From Thinopyrum elongatum (taxonomy: Eukaryota > Streptophyta > Magnoliopsida > Poales > Poaceae): 64,000 nt of DNA. The stretch lies in assembly GCA_011799875.1 (NCBI GenBank), contig CM022298.1, positions 493,747,180-493,811,179 of the forward strand, read 5' to 3'. Below the pieces are notes generated by a model. That model saw only the letters and a list, made by a program, of their open reading frames with translations, was not told the DNA's origin and made no database searches. Positions 21,176-33,394 of the stretch are shown here, piece by piece; the first letter of the stretch is position 1; every line of letters begins with the position of its first letter. Position numbers and translations under genes: made by a program.

Positions 21176-22931
21176 CCTTTATTCATCAACAACTATCGGT
21201 TAGTTTTGGTTGAGCCTAAGTTTTTACTTGTTCACATGATATGTGCTATTCTTGAAGTGCCTTTTTATTTTTGCTTGCTGTTTGAGTAAAACCCTTGGAT
21301 CTGAAATCTTGAATGAGAGAGAGAGTCCTCACATAGCTACTTAATTGTTTGACTACTTATTGATCTTCACTTATATCTTCGGAGTAGTTTGTCATTTATT
21401 CTCATGCTTCACTTATATCCTTAGAGTAAATTGTTGAATGAACTGAATATCATGAACTTGAAATTATATGTGCTTCATATGCTTGTCTCATGCCTAGTAG
21501 TAGTTTCACTTTTGGTTTAGAAAGTAAAATCTATTGAAGTTTGACAATCACAATATTAGTCATACAAGCAATTCATGAAAGATAGTATATGAAAGAGAAC
21601 TTTCACATATAAATATATTATCTTGGACATCTTTTATGATTGTGAATACCCATTAATTATTTTCAAACTTGAGCAAATTAGTTGAAGTTGGATAAGGAAG
21701 ACAACGTAATGAGTTATGTTTGGGTATATTTCCATAGAAGTTATATTGTTATGGATCCTCCAACATGTGGTGCTTGTTTACAATCTTTTGCTAGCCAAAA
21801 TTTCTATACTAAGCGGGAATACTGCTTGTGCATCCAAAATCCTTGAGCCAAGTTTCTTCCATGAGTGTCCACACCTACCTATGTATGGTATTACCCTGCC
21901 GTTCCAAGTAAATTTTCATGTGCCATCCCTAAAACCTTCAAATAATCATTTGTTTTGTGTGCCCGTACCGCTCATGGAGCGACGAGGCGGTCAGTATCTT
22001 CCATGCTAAGCGGGTTATTCTCATGACGAGTGTTTATTCACTTGTCCTTGCATGAGAGAGGTTGGTAATTGGGATGCCAGTCCCGTTAATCAAAAAGAAA
22101 AAAAGAAAAAGAAGGAAAGCTCCCCCTGGAAAGTTGAAAGTTTGGAGGGCACCCGTGAATTCGGCTAGCCATGGCTTGTGTTTGAATGGTTGAGGGGGAG
22201 TTAAACTTTTCATTTCTGCATAGGAATCGCCAATAATGTGTTTAGCTTGGAAGATATTGAATACCTTAGTCGTGATGTTGACAGGAAAGGCACACCACTC
22301 AAAATGTATTCATCTCTATTTTAAGCAATGAGCTCTGGCACCTCTACAAATCCACGCTTCCCTTTGCGAAGGGCTTATCTTTTACTTCTTTTGTTAATTT
22401 TATTTTTGTTGAGTCATTTTTTATTCCAACCTATTCTCTAATTGGCAAGCATCATGCGGTGGGGAAAGATCCAGGCACATATAGCCATTCAAATATATTT
22501 GATCATGAATTATTATTGTTGATAATTATCTCTATGATAAATAAGTTCGGAGGTGAAACATTAAGCCCCTATCTTTCTCTGTGTTCGAGTGATGCTATTT
22601 GTTCTAAAAATATGCTTTGAGTATTAGCAATCATAGAAGACTATATGATAGTTGAGTATGTGGAGCTCTTAGACTGTTGAAAATAAGATGAATTGTAATT
22701 GTTGGTGACTAAGAAAATAGGTTGTTAAGTTTGAAGAGAATGCATTGTTTGAACCATAACATGTGAATTGATTGCCACTTTATCATGATGAGTTTTATGA
22801 GAAAGTGTTGCTGTTATGATTCTAAGAAAAGTGATTGAAATTATCATTGATCAAACTTATGCACCATGCTAGCATTCACACATCATAAGTTATTTCTTTT
22901 ATCATTTACCTACTCGAGGACGAGTAGGAAT

Positions 22932-22946
22932 TAAGCTTGGGGATGC
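22932..22946 (+). other. Polypurine tract of element A
   Basis: TAAGCTTGGGGATGC just before the 3' LTR, preceded by CTACTCGAGGACGAG, the same text as before the 3' LTR of element B. Confidence 0.6.
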
Positions 22947-24186
22947 TGATATGTCTCACACGTATCTATAATTTATGAAGTATTCATGCCATGTTTACAA
23001 CAATTTTATCTGGTTTTGGTGGACTTTTATATGATTTTTATGGAACTAACCTATTAACCTAGTGCCCGATGCCAATTGTTATTTTCTGCTTGTTTTTGGC
23101 TTTTCAGAAAATCCATACCAAATGAAGTCCAAACGCGATGAAACTTTTTAATGATTTTTTTTGGAATATAAGAGACCCCTGAAGCTTCGTGGGCGGATCA
23201 GAAGGCCCACGAGGAGGTGACAAGGCAACCCGGCGCGCTGAGGGGGTGGCCGTGTCGGGATACCTTGTGGGCCCTCGTAACTCCGTTTCGCGTGATTCCA
23301 ACTCTGGAAATTCTTATAAATAGGGAAACCCCCAGAAATAAATCTAGAACTTCGACTCTGCCGCCGCAAGCCTCTATTCCTCCGCGATCTCATCTAGAGC
23401 CCTTTTTGGGCACCTTGCCGGAGGGGAAATCATCACCGAAGGTCATCTTCATCATCTCGGCGGTCTCCATGAAGAGGAGGGAGTAGTTCACCCTCGGAGC
23501 TGAGGGTATATGTACCAGTAGCTATGTGTTTGATCTCTCTCTCTCTCTCTCTCCCGTATTCTTGATTTGGCACGATCTTGATGTACCGCGAGCTTTGTTA
23601 ATATAGTTGGATCATATGGTGTCTATCTTGTTGTGATGAATTGAGTCTTGCTCTTTGAGGTTTCGTTAGGTTGGATTAAATATTGGATCTGAGATCACTT
23701 GATGTATGTCTTGCATGTGGATACTCGTGGTGACAATGGGGTATTGTATTGAGTCACTTGATATATGTTTTAGTAATCAACTTGCGGATTCCCATGGTGA
23801 CATTGGGGTAATCTAGGCACATAGGTTGATACATGTTTTTGTCTTACGTTCTCCGATAGAAACTTTGGAGTGATTCTTTGTCGCACGTTGAGGGATTGTT
23901 ATATCACTCAATTATGTTAGCACTGTTGAGAGATTGCACTAGTGAAAGTATGAATCCTAGACCTTGTTTCCAAGCATCGCAATACCGTTTGTGCTCCATT
24001 TTATCACTTGCTACCTTGCTGTTTTTATATTTTGAGATTACAAAAACCTATATATACTGTCCATACTACACTTGTATCACCATCTCTTCACCGAACTAGT
24101 GCACCTATACAATTTTTCATTGTATTGGGTGTGTTGGGGACACAAGAGATTTCTTGTATTTGATTGCAGGGTTGTTTGAGAGAGAT
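22947..24186 (+). repeat. Element A 3' LTR, outer end broken
   Basis: It starts TGATATGTCTCACACG. Homology to the 5' LTR remnant stops after GAGAGAGA at about 24186, whereas the 5' copy continues ~140 bp to 11877. The outer end is therefore deleted or replaced, and no target duplication can be read. A CT microsatellite (about 10 TC units) lies at 23534-23553. Confidence 0.75.
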
Positions 24187-25469
24187 TCACGAATCTTGGC
24201 GTAGATCGATGGCACAGGGTCCGGGTGCCCCAGGACCTGCATGCTATAAATCCTCTTCACTGCCCGTCCTTTCTTCTTTGCCCTTTTTTGTTGGAAAAAT
24301 GATTCCTTTTGCTCGACCGGGCGAAGCTTCTACTTGTCGACTCGCTCATTACGCGTCACACCCTCCCACACGAGCCACGTCCTTCCACATGGGGCCCGCG
24401 CAACCGCCCGTTCCCTTATCCTTTCTCCTGACCACACACTCGATGACCATCTCTCCCATCTTGTTTTGTCCTACCTCCCGCCTGCACCATTACCCCCTTC
24501 TCGGCGTCCATCCTCTGGAGCTGCTACACGGACGTGCTCCCCACGAAGCCCACTGTCGTGGCGTGAACCTCCGTGGTGAGCTTCGTCATGGAGGCTGAGA
24601 GAGGCCGAGGAAGGTACAAACAGGTGCTACAACCCACGATGCACCGAAGGCGCCGTTGCTGGAATCGAAGTGATGACCAACATGTCACCGACATGTGTGC
24701 TACAATGGTGCCCGTCACTTTTCGTGTTGCGGATGGCCATAGAAAGCTGTGACAGAGCGGCTGAAAGGCTGCAACCGGTGCTCACAGAAGTGGCGATGAT
24801 GGCGAACGCGGGATTGTGATGGTGTTGGAACCGAGCTGCGGGGATGTTAGAACTAGTGATGGTTTTTAATACACCCGGCGACAAATTTTGCTGGAACTAG
24901 CAATGATTTTTGCTGGAACGACAGTGTTTTTTGCTGCAACCAGCGACGAGTTTTGTTTGTATTGATGATTCTTTCTGTTGGAACCAACAATGGGAGGTGA
25001 TGGGATGCTAGAGGGTAGCACGCATGTCGAGCTACCACCGACAATGCAAGAAAAGCTGGAACCAGAGATGTTTCATGCGGAACCAGCTAAGAGCGAGCCG
25101 GGATGCCTGCGGCGACACCCGACATTGCCGATGTCGCAACCCGTCTACGGTGAGGCCAGAGGTGCCACAACATGCGATGCTGCCGGCGATGAAGATGTGC
25201 GATGAATGCGACAACGCACGGTGACTAGCCAGGATCAGCGGAAGGGATCTGTATGCGCGGCCGAGTGCGAGGAAGGAGATGGAATCGAGGAAATTCAATG
25301 GTGCAAGGGGCTTCAATCTAACAGACGCGCGGCGACGGGCACAAAATTTGGGCCGGTAGACCAGGTTTGTAATAACTTTGTGGTGGTTTCTCTAAAGAAA
25401 ATCAACATGGAGGCTCGTTGTTTAAAAAACGCACACTGCGTCCAAACATTCTACTCTCGGTGGTGGCGT
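24187..25469. other. Unassigned intergenic DNA
   Basis: No supported gene. Open frames here (for example 24164-24598) lack homology or codon structure I can recognise. The region 24838-24995 is repetitive; the flanks are moderately GC-rich. It may be a worn DNA transposon, but no termini were found. Confidence 0.4.
24838..24995. repeat. Degenerate TTTTGCTGGAAC repeat
   Basis: About five loose copies of (T)TTTGCTG(G/C)AAC followed by AGC(G/A)A(C/T)G occur in 160 bp; similar single copies (GCTGGAACCAG) lie at about 25060. Similar text is common in grass intergenic DNA; the source element is not identified. Confidence 0.5.
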
Positions 25470-25801
25470 TTTGGCTCCCGGGAACAGTACCCCCCCCCCC
25501 CAAATAAATAGTAAATGTTTTCAAAAATTCTATTTTTTTATAGATGATCGTGTTGGTGTCGCAAGCATGCTTGACAATTTTCATGTGGAACGCGGCAGCA
25601 GTGTTTCGTCGGTGAAAAATACAAATTTAGGGTGACATTTTATCTTTGATTTGTTTTTTTTTTTTGCCAAAATGCTTAACCTTTTTGTCACAAAATTTAC
25701 AGGTAGCATTTGTATGTGACAAAGATCACAAAAAGATTGTCTCAATATTTTTGACATTTGAATTTTTTTGGCCTCGAGAGCATGTGCTCCCAGGAGCCAA
25801 A
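25470..25801. mobile_element. Possible MITE with 14-bp inverted termini
   Basis: TTTGGCTCCCGGGA at 25470-25483 and TCCCAGGAGCCAAA at 25788-25801 are inverted repeats with 13 of 14 matches, 332 bp end to end. The interior is AT-rich with a 12-C run (25490-25501) and no coding potential. I see no clear target duplication, so the family is undefined. Confidence 0.45.
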
Positions 25802-26139
25802 TTGAATTTCCCTATATTATACATACTCTTAACACAAAATCTTAGGCCAACTCCAACACGCGACCCCAAACGGATGTTCATTTCATCCGTTTGGGAGAGG
25901 CAATGGGGCCGTGTCCGCCCGGATTTGTGGATGGGCCGGTTGTGCACCCAACGCGCGGCCGCATTTCGGCCGCATCTCGTCCGTGCGCCCAACACAAGAA
26001 GCATAGTAAATAGTTTGAATGAAGCATAGGAAATAGTTTCACATCCGAAATAGTTTATAACCCAATCAAAATAAAAACAATATGAAATAGTCTTTACAAC
26101 CCAATCAAAATTAGCTTGCATGAAAGGTAACTGATAGAT

Positions 26140-26989
26140 CTACTGGTTGCCAATGTGAGTCCACATGTGCTCAACCAAGTCATCCTGGAGCTGGACATGA
26201 GTATGCCAATCACGCAATTCACGATGAAAATGGACAAACTGTTCGAAGGTTGCAAGAGGTGGCTGCTCAGGCTCAACATTTTCACCCTGGAAATCAAACC
26301 CTTGGTCGTAGATGCTATCATCATGCTCATCCTCCACGATCATGTTGTGCATGATTACACAAGCAGTCATCACCTCCCAAAGCTTCTGAGTGCTCCATGT
26401 CAATGCATGGTTTCGAAGGATACCCCATCGAGACTGAAGCACACTGAAAGCACGCTCCACATCCTTCCTAGCACTCTCCTGCATTTGGGCAAACCTCTGT
26501 CTCTTCTCTCCTTGCGGATTGGATATGGTCTTCACAAAAGTGGACCACTAAGGATAGATACCATCAACCAGGTAATATCCCTTGTTGTATTGGTGGACAT
26601 TGACCTCAAAGTTGACCTCCAGGGAGTGGTCTTCTGCAGGCCTTGCAAACACTAGAGATCGCTGAAGAACACTGATATCGTTGTGAGAACCAGCCATGCC
26701 GAAGAAAGAATGCCATATCCACAAATCTTGTGAAGCCACCGCTTCAAGTATGACAGTAGCCCCTTTCACATGCCCCTTGTACTGCCCCTGCCAAGCAAAT
26801 GGACAGTTCTTCCACGTCCAGTGCATACAATCAATACTACCAAGCATGCCCGGAAAGCTCGTCTCGGCATTGATCGCCAACAACCTCTCTGTATCTGCGG
26901 CAGTTGGCTCTCTCAGGTACTCAGGGCCAAATACTGCCACTATGGCCTTGCAGAAACTATACATTGACAGGAGACACGTGGACTCACTC
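26140..26989 (-). pseudogene. PIF/Harbinger transposase, C-terminal two thirds
   Basis: DDE-family nuclease of the PIF/Harbinger type, which cuts and rejoins the transposon ends. All three catalytic acids are present: Asp in SIDCMHW (26830-26832), Asp in GSHNDIS (26677-26679) and Glu in RKDVERAF (26455-26457). YYLVDGIYP precedes a single in-frame TAG at 26548-26550; the frame continues afterwards through the ERAFSVLQSRW block to the stop at 26140. The N-terminal part lies at 56830-57254, beyond the Angela insertion. The apparent start in LTR-derived sequence near 27040 is spurious. Confidence 0.9.
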
Positions 26990-26994
26990 ATACG

Positions 26995-27260
26995 TGTTGG
27001 GAAACGTTGCATGGAAAACAAAAATTTTCTACGCACACGCAAGATCTATCCATGGAGATGCATAACTACGAGAAGGGGGGAGCATCTACATACCATTGTA
27101 GAATGCTAAGCGGAAGCATTTATCAACGCGGTTGATGTAGTCGTACTCCTTCACGATCTGTTCTGATCAAGCACCGAACGAATGGCACCTCCGCATTCAG
27201 CACACGTTCAGCTCGATGACGTCCTCGCTTTCTTGATCCAACAAGAGGGGCGAAGTAGTA
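26995..27260 (-). repeat. Angela left LTR, outer 266 bp
   Basis: This is the 3' end of the 3' LTR in element orientation. It stops at the chromovirus insertion; the LTR continues at 48685. The TAGTA at 27256-27260 is one copy of the chromovirus target duplication. Confidence 0.9.
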
Positions 27261-30200
27261 TGTAACACCCCCTGTATTAAGCTACAGAGATCACCCTTTT
27301 GATGAGGCCTTGTCATCATGATTAATAGTGCATAATCATCATTAGCATCATATTGCATTTCAACTCCTAAGTCAAATTCAAATTTAAATGAAAGTGGGAT
27401 ATAAAAGTTGTCCAACATAGAAACTAAAATGTCAGATAAGTAACAAATATTCCAGAGGCTATTCTAAAATTGAAACCAACATCATTGGAATTGGATAAGT
27501 GACTCGAACAGCCTCAAACAGTGGATAAAGATAATATTTAATAACCATTTATTAAATCTGAAATAAATATGGAATTATGTTTTGTCCAAACTAATTTTAG
27601 GTGTTAAGGAATAATGCGCTGGTATTTGTGAAATAGGTCACACTTTTTACAAAAACCATTTGGGGCCTAAACATTTAACAGTAAAGAAAAGGGAAAAGAA
27701 ACAGAAAAACAAAAGAAAAGAAAAGGCCCCCCTGGCCAACTGGGCCAGGCGGCCCAGCTGGCCGACCCACCTGGCCCAACTGGCCGGCCCAGCCCCATCC
27801 TGCTTATCCAATGGGGGGAAACCCTAACCAGCCACCCCCCCCCCACTTCCCCCTCTCCCGATATATCCCCCCCTCCCCCGATTGGATCGGGATCGAGAGG
27901 TGGAGGTCGCCGCGACGCCCCGACCCGCCGCCGACGCCGCCCCGTTGCATTGCCGTTGGACGCCGTCGCCGGAGCGCTCCCCGCGGCCGTGCTTCTCCTC
28001 TCCGCGTCGTCCCCGTCTTCCTCTCGCGCTCCACTGCCCCGTCCCTACGCCCTCGGTGAGGCCCCCGGTCCTCCTCTCTCGCTCGCCTGCCGCGCTCCCG
28101 CCGCGCCACCGTTGCTCCGCTCCGGCCGTGACACCGCCTCGCGCGCTCCGGCCCCGCGCTCACCGCGGTCGGGCCGTGCCCTGGCCATGCGCCGCGCGTC
28201 CGCCGTGCCGTCGCCCAGCGGTCACGCGCCCAGCGCCTCGCCCCGCTGAGGCCTCTCTGCCTCGCGGCCCCTATCACTACCCCGCGCGTGCCTGCGCCTC
28301 ACCCTCGCCTACCTCTGCCGCCAGTCCCACCTCGCCTCTACGCCGCCTCCGGCCACCGGTCCTCTCCCCCCCCCCCCCCCCGCGGCTCCAGCCGCGCCGT
28401 GCCGCCGGCCGCGCACCCTCGCGGCCATCTCCCGCGACCGGCGATGGCGCCCTGGCGCGCCCCCATCGCCCGTGCCCGTTCGAGCGGGTTCGCCCGCCCG
28501 TTACCCGTACCCAGCGCCCGTTAAGTCCCCTGGCCCATTGACATTGGGGCCAGCCCCAGAACGTTTAATAAAAAGGAAATAAAAATAAAAATAAAAATAA
28601 TAAAAATAATTAATTAATTAGAATAATCCTGATTAGGTTAATTTAATTAACTAATTAGTGTTAATTAAACAGTAATATAATTAGTTAACCCTAATTAATT
28701 TAACAGTCTATGACAGGTGGGACCCACCCTGTCAGGGCGCCTGCTGACATCAGCATGATGTCATGCTGACATCATCGCAGCACTGTTTCGGATAATGTTG
28801 AATTAAATAATTAATTAAAATTTCGAAATTAATAAAAACTTTAGAAAATCATATCTTTTAAACGAAACTACCGATGAAAATTTTTATACATGAAACTTGC
28901 TCAGAACGACGATACGAACCGGATACGCCCTCGGTATCTCCGTCAGACGCACGCAGCTATGAGAACGTTGAACAATTAGACCGATTCCGATAAATGAATA
29001 GTGTCCAACTTTAATTAATAAATCCGAATAAATTCCTAAATTAACTAAATCGCTTAGTTAGGCGAGTGTATATCCCCCCGGCATATCATTTAGACATGTC
29101 AGCATCCCTGTTGCATTATTGCCGTGTGTTTACTGTTTCTTCCCCCTCTTCTCTTCGGTAGACTACGAGACCGAAGCAGCTGCTGTTTGCCCCGACCGAC
29201 TACGTTGTTGACGACCCCTACTTGCCAGAGCAACCAGGCAAGCCCCCCCCCCCCCCTTGATCACCAGATATCGCCTATTCTCCTCTATACTGCTTGCATT
29301 AGAGTAGTGTAGCATGTTACTGCTTTCCGTTAATCCTATTCTGCTGCATAGCCTGTCATTGTTGCTACGTTGTTGATACCTTACCTGCAATCCTAAATAC
29401 TTAGTATAGGATGCTAGTTTATCATCATGGCCCTGCATTCTTGTCAGTCTGCCTTGCTATACTATCGGGCCGTGATCACTCGGGAGGTGATCAGGGTGTA
29501 TACTATACACATATGCATACTATACAAATGGTGACTAAAGTCGGGTCGGCTCGAAGAGTACCCGCGAGTGATTCACGGATTGGGGGCTGAAAGGACCTTT
29601 GTCCCAACGGCCCTTTGAGTGGATCTTTGTGGCGGAGCGACAGGGCAGGTTGAGACCACCTAGGAGACAGGTGGGCCAAGCCCTGGTCGGCGTTCGCGTT
29701 TACTTCATAATAACACGCTTAACGAGATTGGATATTTGATCTGAGTCTGGCCACTGGCCTATACGCACTAACCAACTACGCGGGAGTAGTTATGGGTATC
29801 CCGGCGTCGTGGTATCAGCTGAAGCCTTCTTGACGTCAGCGACTGAGCGGCGCGCGCCGTGTTGGAGCGCTAACGTAACCGCCGTGATCGTGTGGGTTGC
29901 TAGGTCTGCTCGCGGCCGCGTACGCAACGTGCAGGAGCGCAACTGGGCGATGGGCCCAGACCCCAGAGTGCCTAGGATATCGGCGTGCTGACCTCTCTGT
30001 TGAGCCTAGGTGGGGCTGCGACGTGTGATCTTCCGAGGCCGGGCATGACCCAGGAAAGTGTGTCGGCCAAAGGGGATCGAGCGTGTTGGGGAATTGTGGT
30101 GCACCCCTGCAGGGAAGTTTATCTATCGAATAGCCGTGTCCCCTCGGTAAAAGGACGACCCGGAGTTGTATTCCGACCTCATGACAACTAGAAATGGATA

Positions 30201-30939
30201 CTTAATAAAACACACCCTTACAGTGACGATATAACCGTGTGGTCGCTCTCTCGCATGGTGGCGACGAGAGAGGATCGACGGGTAGGATTATGCTATACGT
30301 GTTGTTTGGTTACTTCCAACTAATACTCTTCTATTGCTTCAAGATGAAGGCTGCCAGAGCGTAGTCTTCGAAGGACTAGCTATCCCCCTCTTATTCTGGC
30401 ATTCTGCAGTTCAGTCCACCGATATTGCCTCTTTACACATATACCATGCATATGTAGTATAGATCCTTGCTTGCGAGTACTTTGGATGAGTACTCACGGT
30501 TGCTTTTCCCCCTCCTTTCCCCCTTTCCCTTCTTGCTGGTTGTCGCAACCAGAGTTGGAGCCCAGGAGCCAGACGCCACCTTCGACGATACTACACACCA
30601 GGACGGAGCCTACTACTACGTCCAGGACGCCGACGACCAGAGTAGTTAGGAGGATCCCAGGCAGGAGGCCCTGCGCCTGTTCGATCTGTTGTATCCCTGT
30701 TTGTGCTAGCCATCTTGGCACCTTGTTTAACCTATGTCTTACTCAGATATTGTTGCTTCCGCTGACTCGTCTATGATCGAGCATTTGTATTCGAGCCCTC
30801 GTGGCCCCTGGCTGTATTATGATGCTTGTATGACTTATTTATTTTTAGAGTGTGTGTTGTGATATCTTCCGTGAGTCCCTGATCTTGATCGTACACGTTT
30901 GCGTGCATGATTAGTGTACGATCGAGCAGGGGCGCCACA
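27261..30939 (+). repeat. Chromovirus LTR 1 (3679 bp)
   Basis: Its outer edge carries the TSD; its inner edge abuts the primer-binding site at 30943. It contains a GC-rich block (27880-28520), an AT-rich TTAATTAA block (28560-28700) and poly-C runs. The GC-rich block shows long open frames in several phases, but these change between the three LTRs and are not genes. Confidence 0.9.
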
Positions 30940-30942
30940 AGT

Positions 30943-30956
30943 TGGTATCAGAGCCG
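30943..30956 (+). other. Primer-binding site (initiator tRNA-Met type)
   Basis: TGGTATCAGAGCCG, three bases inside LTR 1. TGGTATCAGAG is complementary to the 3' end of plant initiator methionine tRNA. The second internal copy at 40685-40700 reads TTGGGGTATCAAGCC, the same site with indels. Confidence 0.85.
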
Positions 30957-31325
30957 ACTGCCTGTAGGAATCCCCCTTTCCAATCCTTGGCCGAAGTTGA
31001 GTCTAGACAAAGAAACCGTTTTACTAACTTGGTGTTGTGGCTTACGGGCCCACATTGCCAACGGGTGGTGGATTAAGGATCTTTTATTCCTCGTCTATAC
31101 TCTGGGACTCTGATCTCTCTTCTACTCGGGTTAAATGAAGTACTGAGCCGCACACTTAGGATCTCGTCAAATTCTGTCTACCGGAGAGCTGGATATCTGT
31201 GCGATTTCCCTGTCGTTGATCTGATTAGTCTGTAATCATTCTTTCCAATTGGTTTGTAACCTTTCTCTCCGAGTTGTGTTAAACCTCTTATTGTCGTTTG
31301 ACAAACTGAATTTCTCTATTTTCAG

Positions 31326-32090
31326 ATGGACCGTTTGTTTCCACACGGTCCTACGACACAAGCTTGTGCTTCGCACTTGGGCTCGTAATACCCCTGGGTT
31401 TCCAGCTGTCCTGATCGCTCTCATGACCAGACTTGGCTACCGTGTGTACCCTGAGTACTTGGTTATGAGGTTTACCGCGAGTTCAACCAGGAACGTACTA
31501 TGCTGAAGTTCGGATTTATGATCAGCAGAACAACTCAGACACCGAGCTACACCTTTTTCACGGATTAGGCGTGACGATTGAGATGGCAGTCCATGATGCC
31601 GCCTACTCTGCTGTCGCACGTCTACGAGGGGAGCACAATGCTATCTTGATGACTCCGAGTTCCGATACATTCCGTATGCCCCTGCTGGAGATGCTACCGA
31701 TACTACACAGCTATCTGTGCCCCGTACGAGACCTCGTCGCTACGACCCGCGCGTTCTGATTCAGTGCACTCAGGCTCTGGATGCACTGTTCGGGCTCTTG
31801 CCGTCGAGTTGGTTGCCACTCGAGCACGTCTCTACGATGCTATGACGCAGTTGCTGCCCGCTGTTCGTGCAGGGATACTCCGGAGCACTCCTTTATCGTG
31901 CAGGACTCAGATGTATGCTGGTATTGACTGGCCTATGTTGGGGGTCACACACCGACAGTGGACCTCTTCTTACAGCTCGAGACCGGGTTCTGCATCAGAG
32001 TGCACATGGAGCAGGACTTTCCGCGACGCGAACATTCGTCGTCCGCACTCGCAGCTACCCCGATACAGTGGTTCTCTCCGACGTTGATGT
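31326..32090 (+). pseudogene. Upstream frame between primer site and gag, function unknown
   Basis: Coding-like sequence in sense, spread over frames because of indels. Recognisable stretches include GLGVTIEMAVHDAAYSAVAR, FRYIPYAP, RRYDPRVLIQ and ELVATRARLYDAMTQLLPA; the last looks helical. The same stretches occur at 41108-41700 in the second copy. The ATG at 31326 directly follows TTTCTCTATTTTCAG, a good splice-acceptor or pyrimidine tract. I know no function; similar frames occur in predicted proteins of wheat-tribe genomes. It could be a separate leader protein or an N-terminal extension of gag. Confidence 0.5.
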
Positions 32091-32369
32091 AGCCTTTGCT
32101 ATCCTCTCGTTGTGTACTTCCTTACCGCGTGCCTGCGCGCCGCCTAGTATGTCTAGCTTTTGATTTGCGCCGTTATGCTGTCCGCTTGTACCCGACGTTG
32201 TGTATGGATCTGTATGTCTTAATCGACTACTTTATGTATTATTTGATGCACTGCTTAAAACTTTGTCGAGTTACATCATGCTTGTCGCTAAGCACTCGTG
32301 CTTGTTTTACTAAACTGACCCCCCCGTTGAAAATTAGCAGGATGGTTAGACCCACGCGGCTGGCCTCTG

Positions 32370-33330
32370 GACGTGGCTGTGCCGAGGTGCACGATCCACC
32401 ACCGCCGAACTATAGGTGGAATGATGCAGCAATTTGAATGCAACGTCGTTCATGCAAGGGATCTGGATCAGTTTCCTCGTCCCAATATGAACAGTATCCG
32501 GCCCAGGGACCTTGCAGGACTTTATGCGCCTCAACCCAACCGTCTACCGCGGCTCAACTCAGCCCTGGATGCGATGAACTGGCTTCGCGACATCACCATA
32601 GGTTGGAATCTGGTGGCGTTTGCCCCTGCAAACTATGTCACCTTCGCCTCCTTCTTTCTCAAGGGCCCCGCTGCTCAATGGTGGGACAGCCACAGGCGCA
32701 CTCAACCAGCTGGCACAGTCATCACTTGGCCGGATTTCCAAGCTGCCTTCCGTGCCCGTTCATTCCCCAGGGAATCATGGACCGAAGAAGAGCAGAGTTC
32801 CGCAACCTCACCCAGGGCAACAAGACAGTGGAAGCTTATCACGGGGAGTTTCTGGAATTATCCCGCTATGCGAAGAAGACATTCCCACTGATGCTCGCCG
32901 TCAGGAAAGGTTTCGCGAAGGACTTCAAGCTGACATCAAGCTAGCGCTCCTTGTGCGATGAATTTGATAATTCTCCATCTTGGTGAACAAGGCTATCCAG
33001 TCGAGACTGTGTCTCAGGCAGACATTCGGCCAGGGAGCTTTAGGCGCAACCGTGACACTGGTTCATCTTGCTCGCCTAGCCTGCCAAAGCCGACGTCCTG
33101 CTCTGGCCATACTCCAGAACCTGACGCGTGCACACCAGGATCCTTCCATCCATGACCTGCTCCAAGACGGTCCTATACTGCACCACGCTGCCTCCACCAC
33201 CTAGGCAGCCAGGACTTCCAGCTCCACCACCCCGGCTCCTGCTCCTAACCCAATGATAGTCTGTGCTACAAGTGTGGGCAGCCAGGTCATTTTCCAGGAA
33301 CTGCATTCAGAACCAGAACCAATGGCACTT
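32370..33330 (+). pseudogene. Chromovirus gag, copy 1
   Basis: The capsid domain shows FASFFLKGPAAQWWDSHRR, ITWPDFQAAFRARSFP and, in the next frame, TVEAYHGEFLELSRYAKK, the standard plant retrotransposon gag pattern. A CCHC zinc-knuckle remnant (CYKCG followed by QPGHF, in shifted frames) lies at about 33260-33300. One-base indels split it into at least three frames. The second copy at 42190-43170 has the same blocks and different indels. Confidence 0.8.
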
Positions 33331-33394
33331 CCTGCAACTGAACGTAGGAACAATCAGCCTCGCAACAACAATGCCAAGTTTATGGGCGTATCAG

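Larger units (their letters stand above)
11679..24186 (+). mobile_element. Element A: pol-less Sabrina-like LTR retrotransposon, interrupted
   Basis: Plus-strand order: truncated 5' LTR (11679-11877), primer-binding site, one open reading frame (12003-12632, resuming at 19463), long AT-rich 3' module with repeats (19718-22930), polypurine tract, 3' LTR (22947-24186). Element B (12723-19457) is inserted in the reading frame. No protease, reverse transcriptase or integrase is visible in any frame, so it must be non-autonomous. The LTR start TGATA(C/T)GTCTC and the text before it resemble the Sabrina group of Triticeae elements; that family name is from memory and moderately sure. The 5' LTR is cut by a CACTA element; the 3' LTR is broken at its outer end. 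Confidence 0.75.

Noticed and set aside
24164..24598. 144-codon open frame after the element A LTR
   Set aside because: It begins inside the LTR, has no recognised domain and competes with other frames of similar length.
26996..27042. N-terminal residues of the 26548-27042 frame as transposase
   Set aside because: They are translated from the Angela LTR, not from the Harbinger; the true N-terminal part is at 56830-57254.
27882..28541. Long GC-rich open frames in chromovirus LTR 1 (also 37437-38108 and 45650-46237)
   Set aside because: They lie wholly inside LTRs, change frame and ends between the three copies, and read as Pro/Arg/Ala low complexity on both strands: a composition effect.
30943..30956. 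A tRNA gene at the TGGTATCAGAG sequence
   Set aside because: Only the primer-complementary stretch is present beside an LTR end; no cloverleaf is possible.
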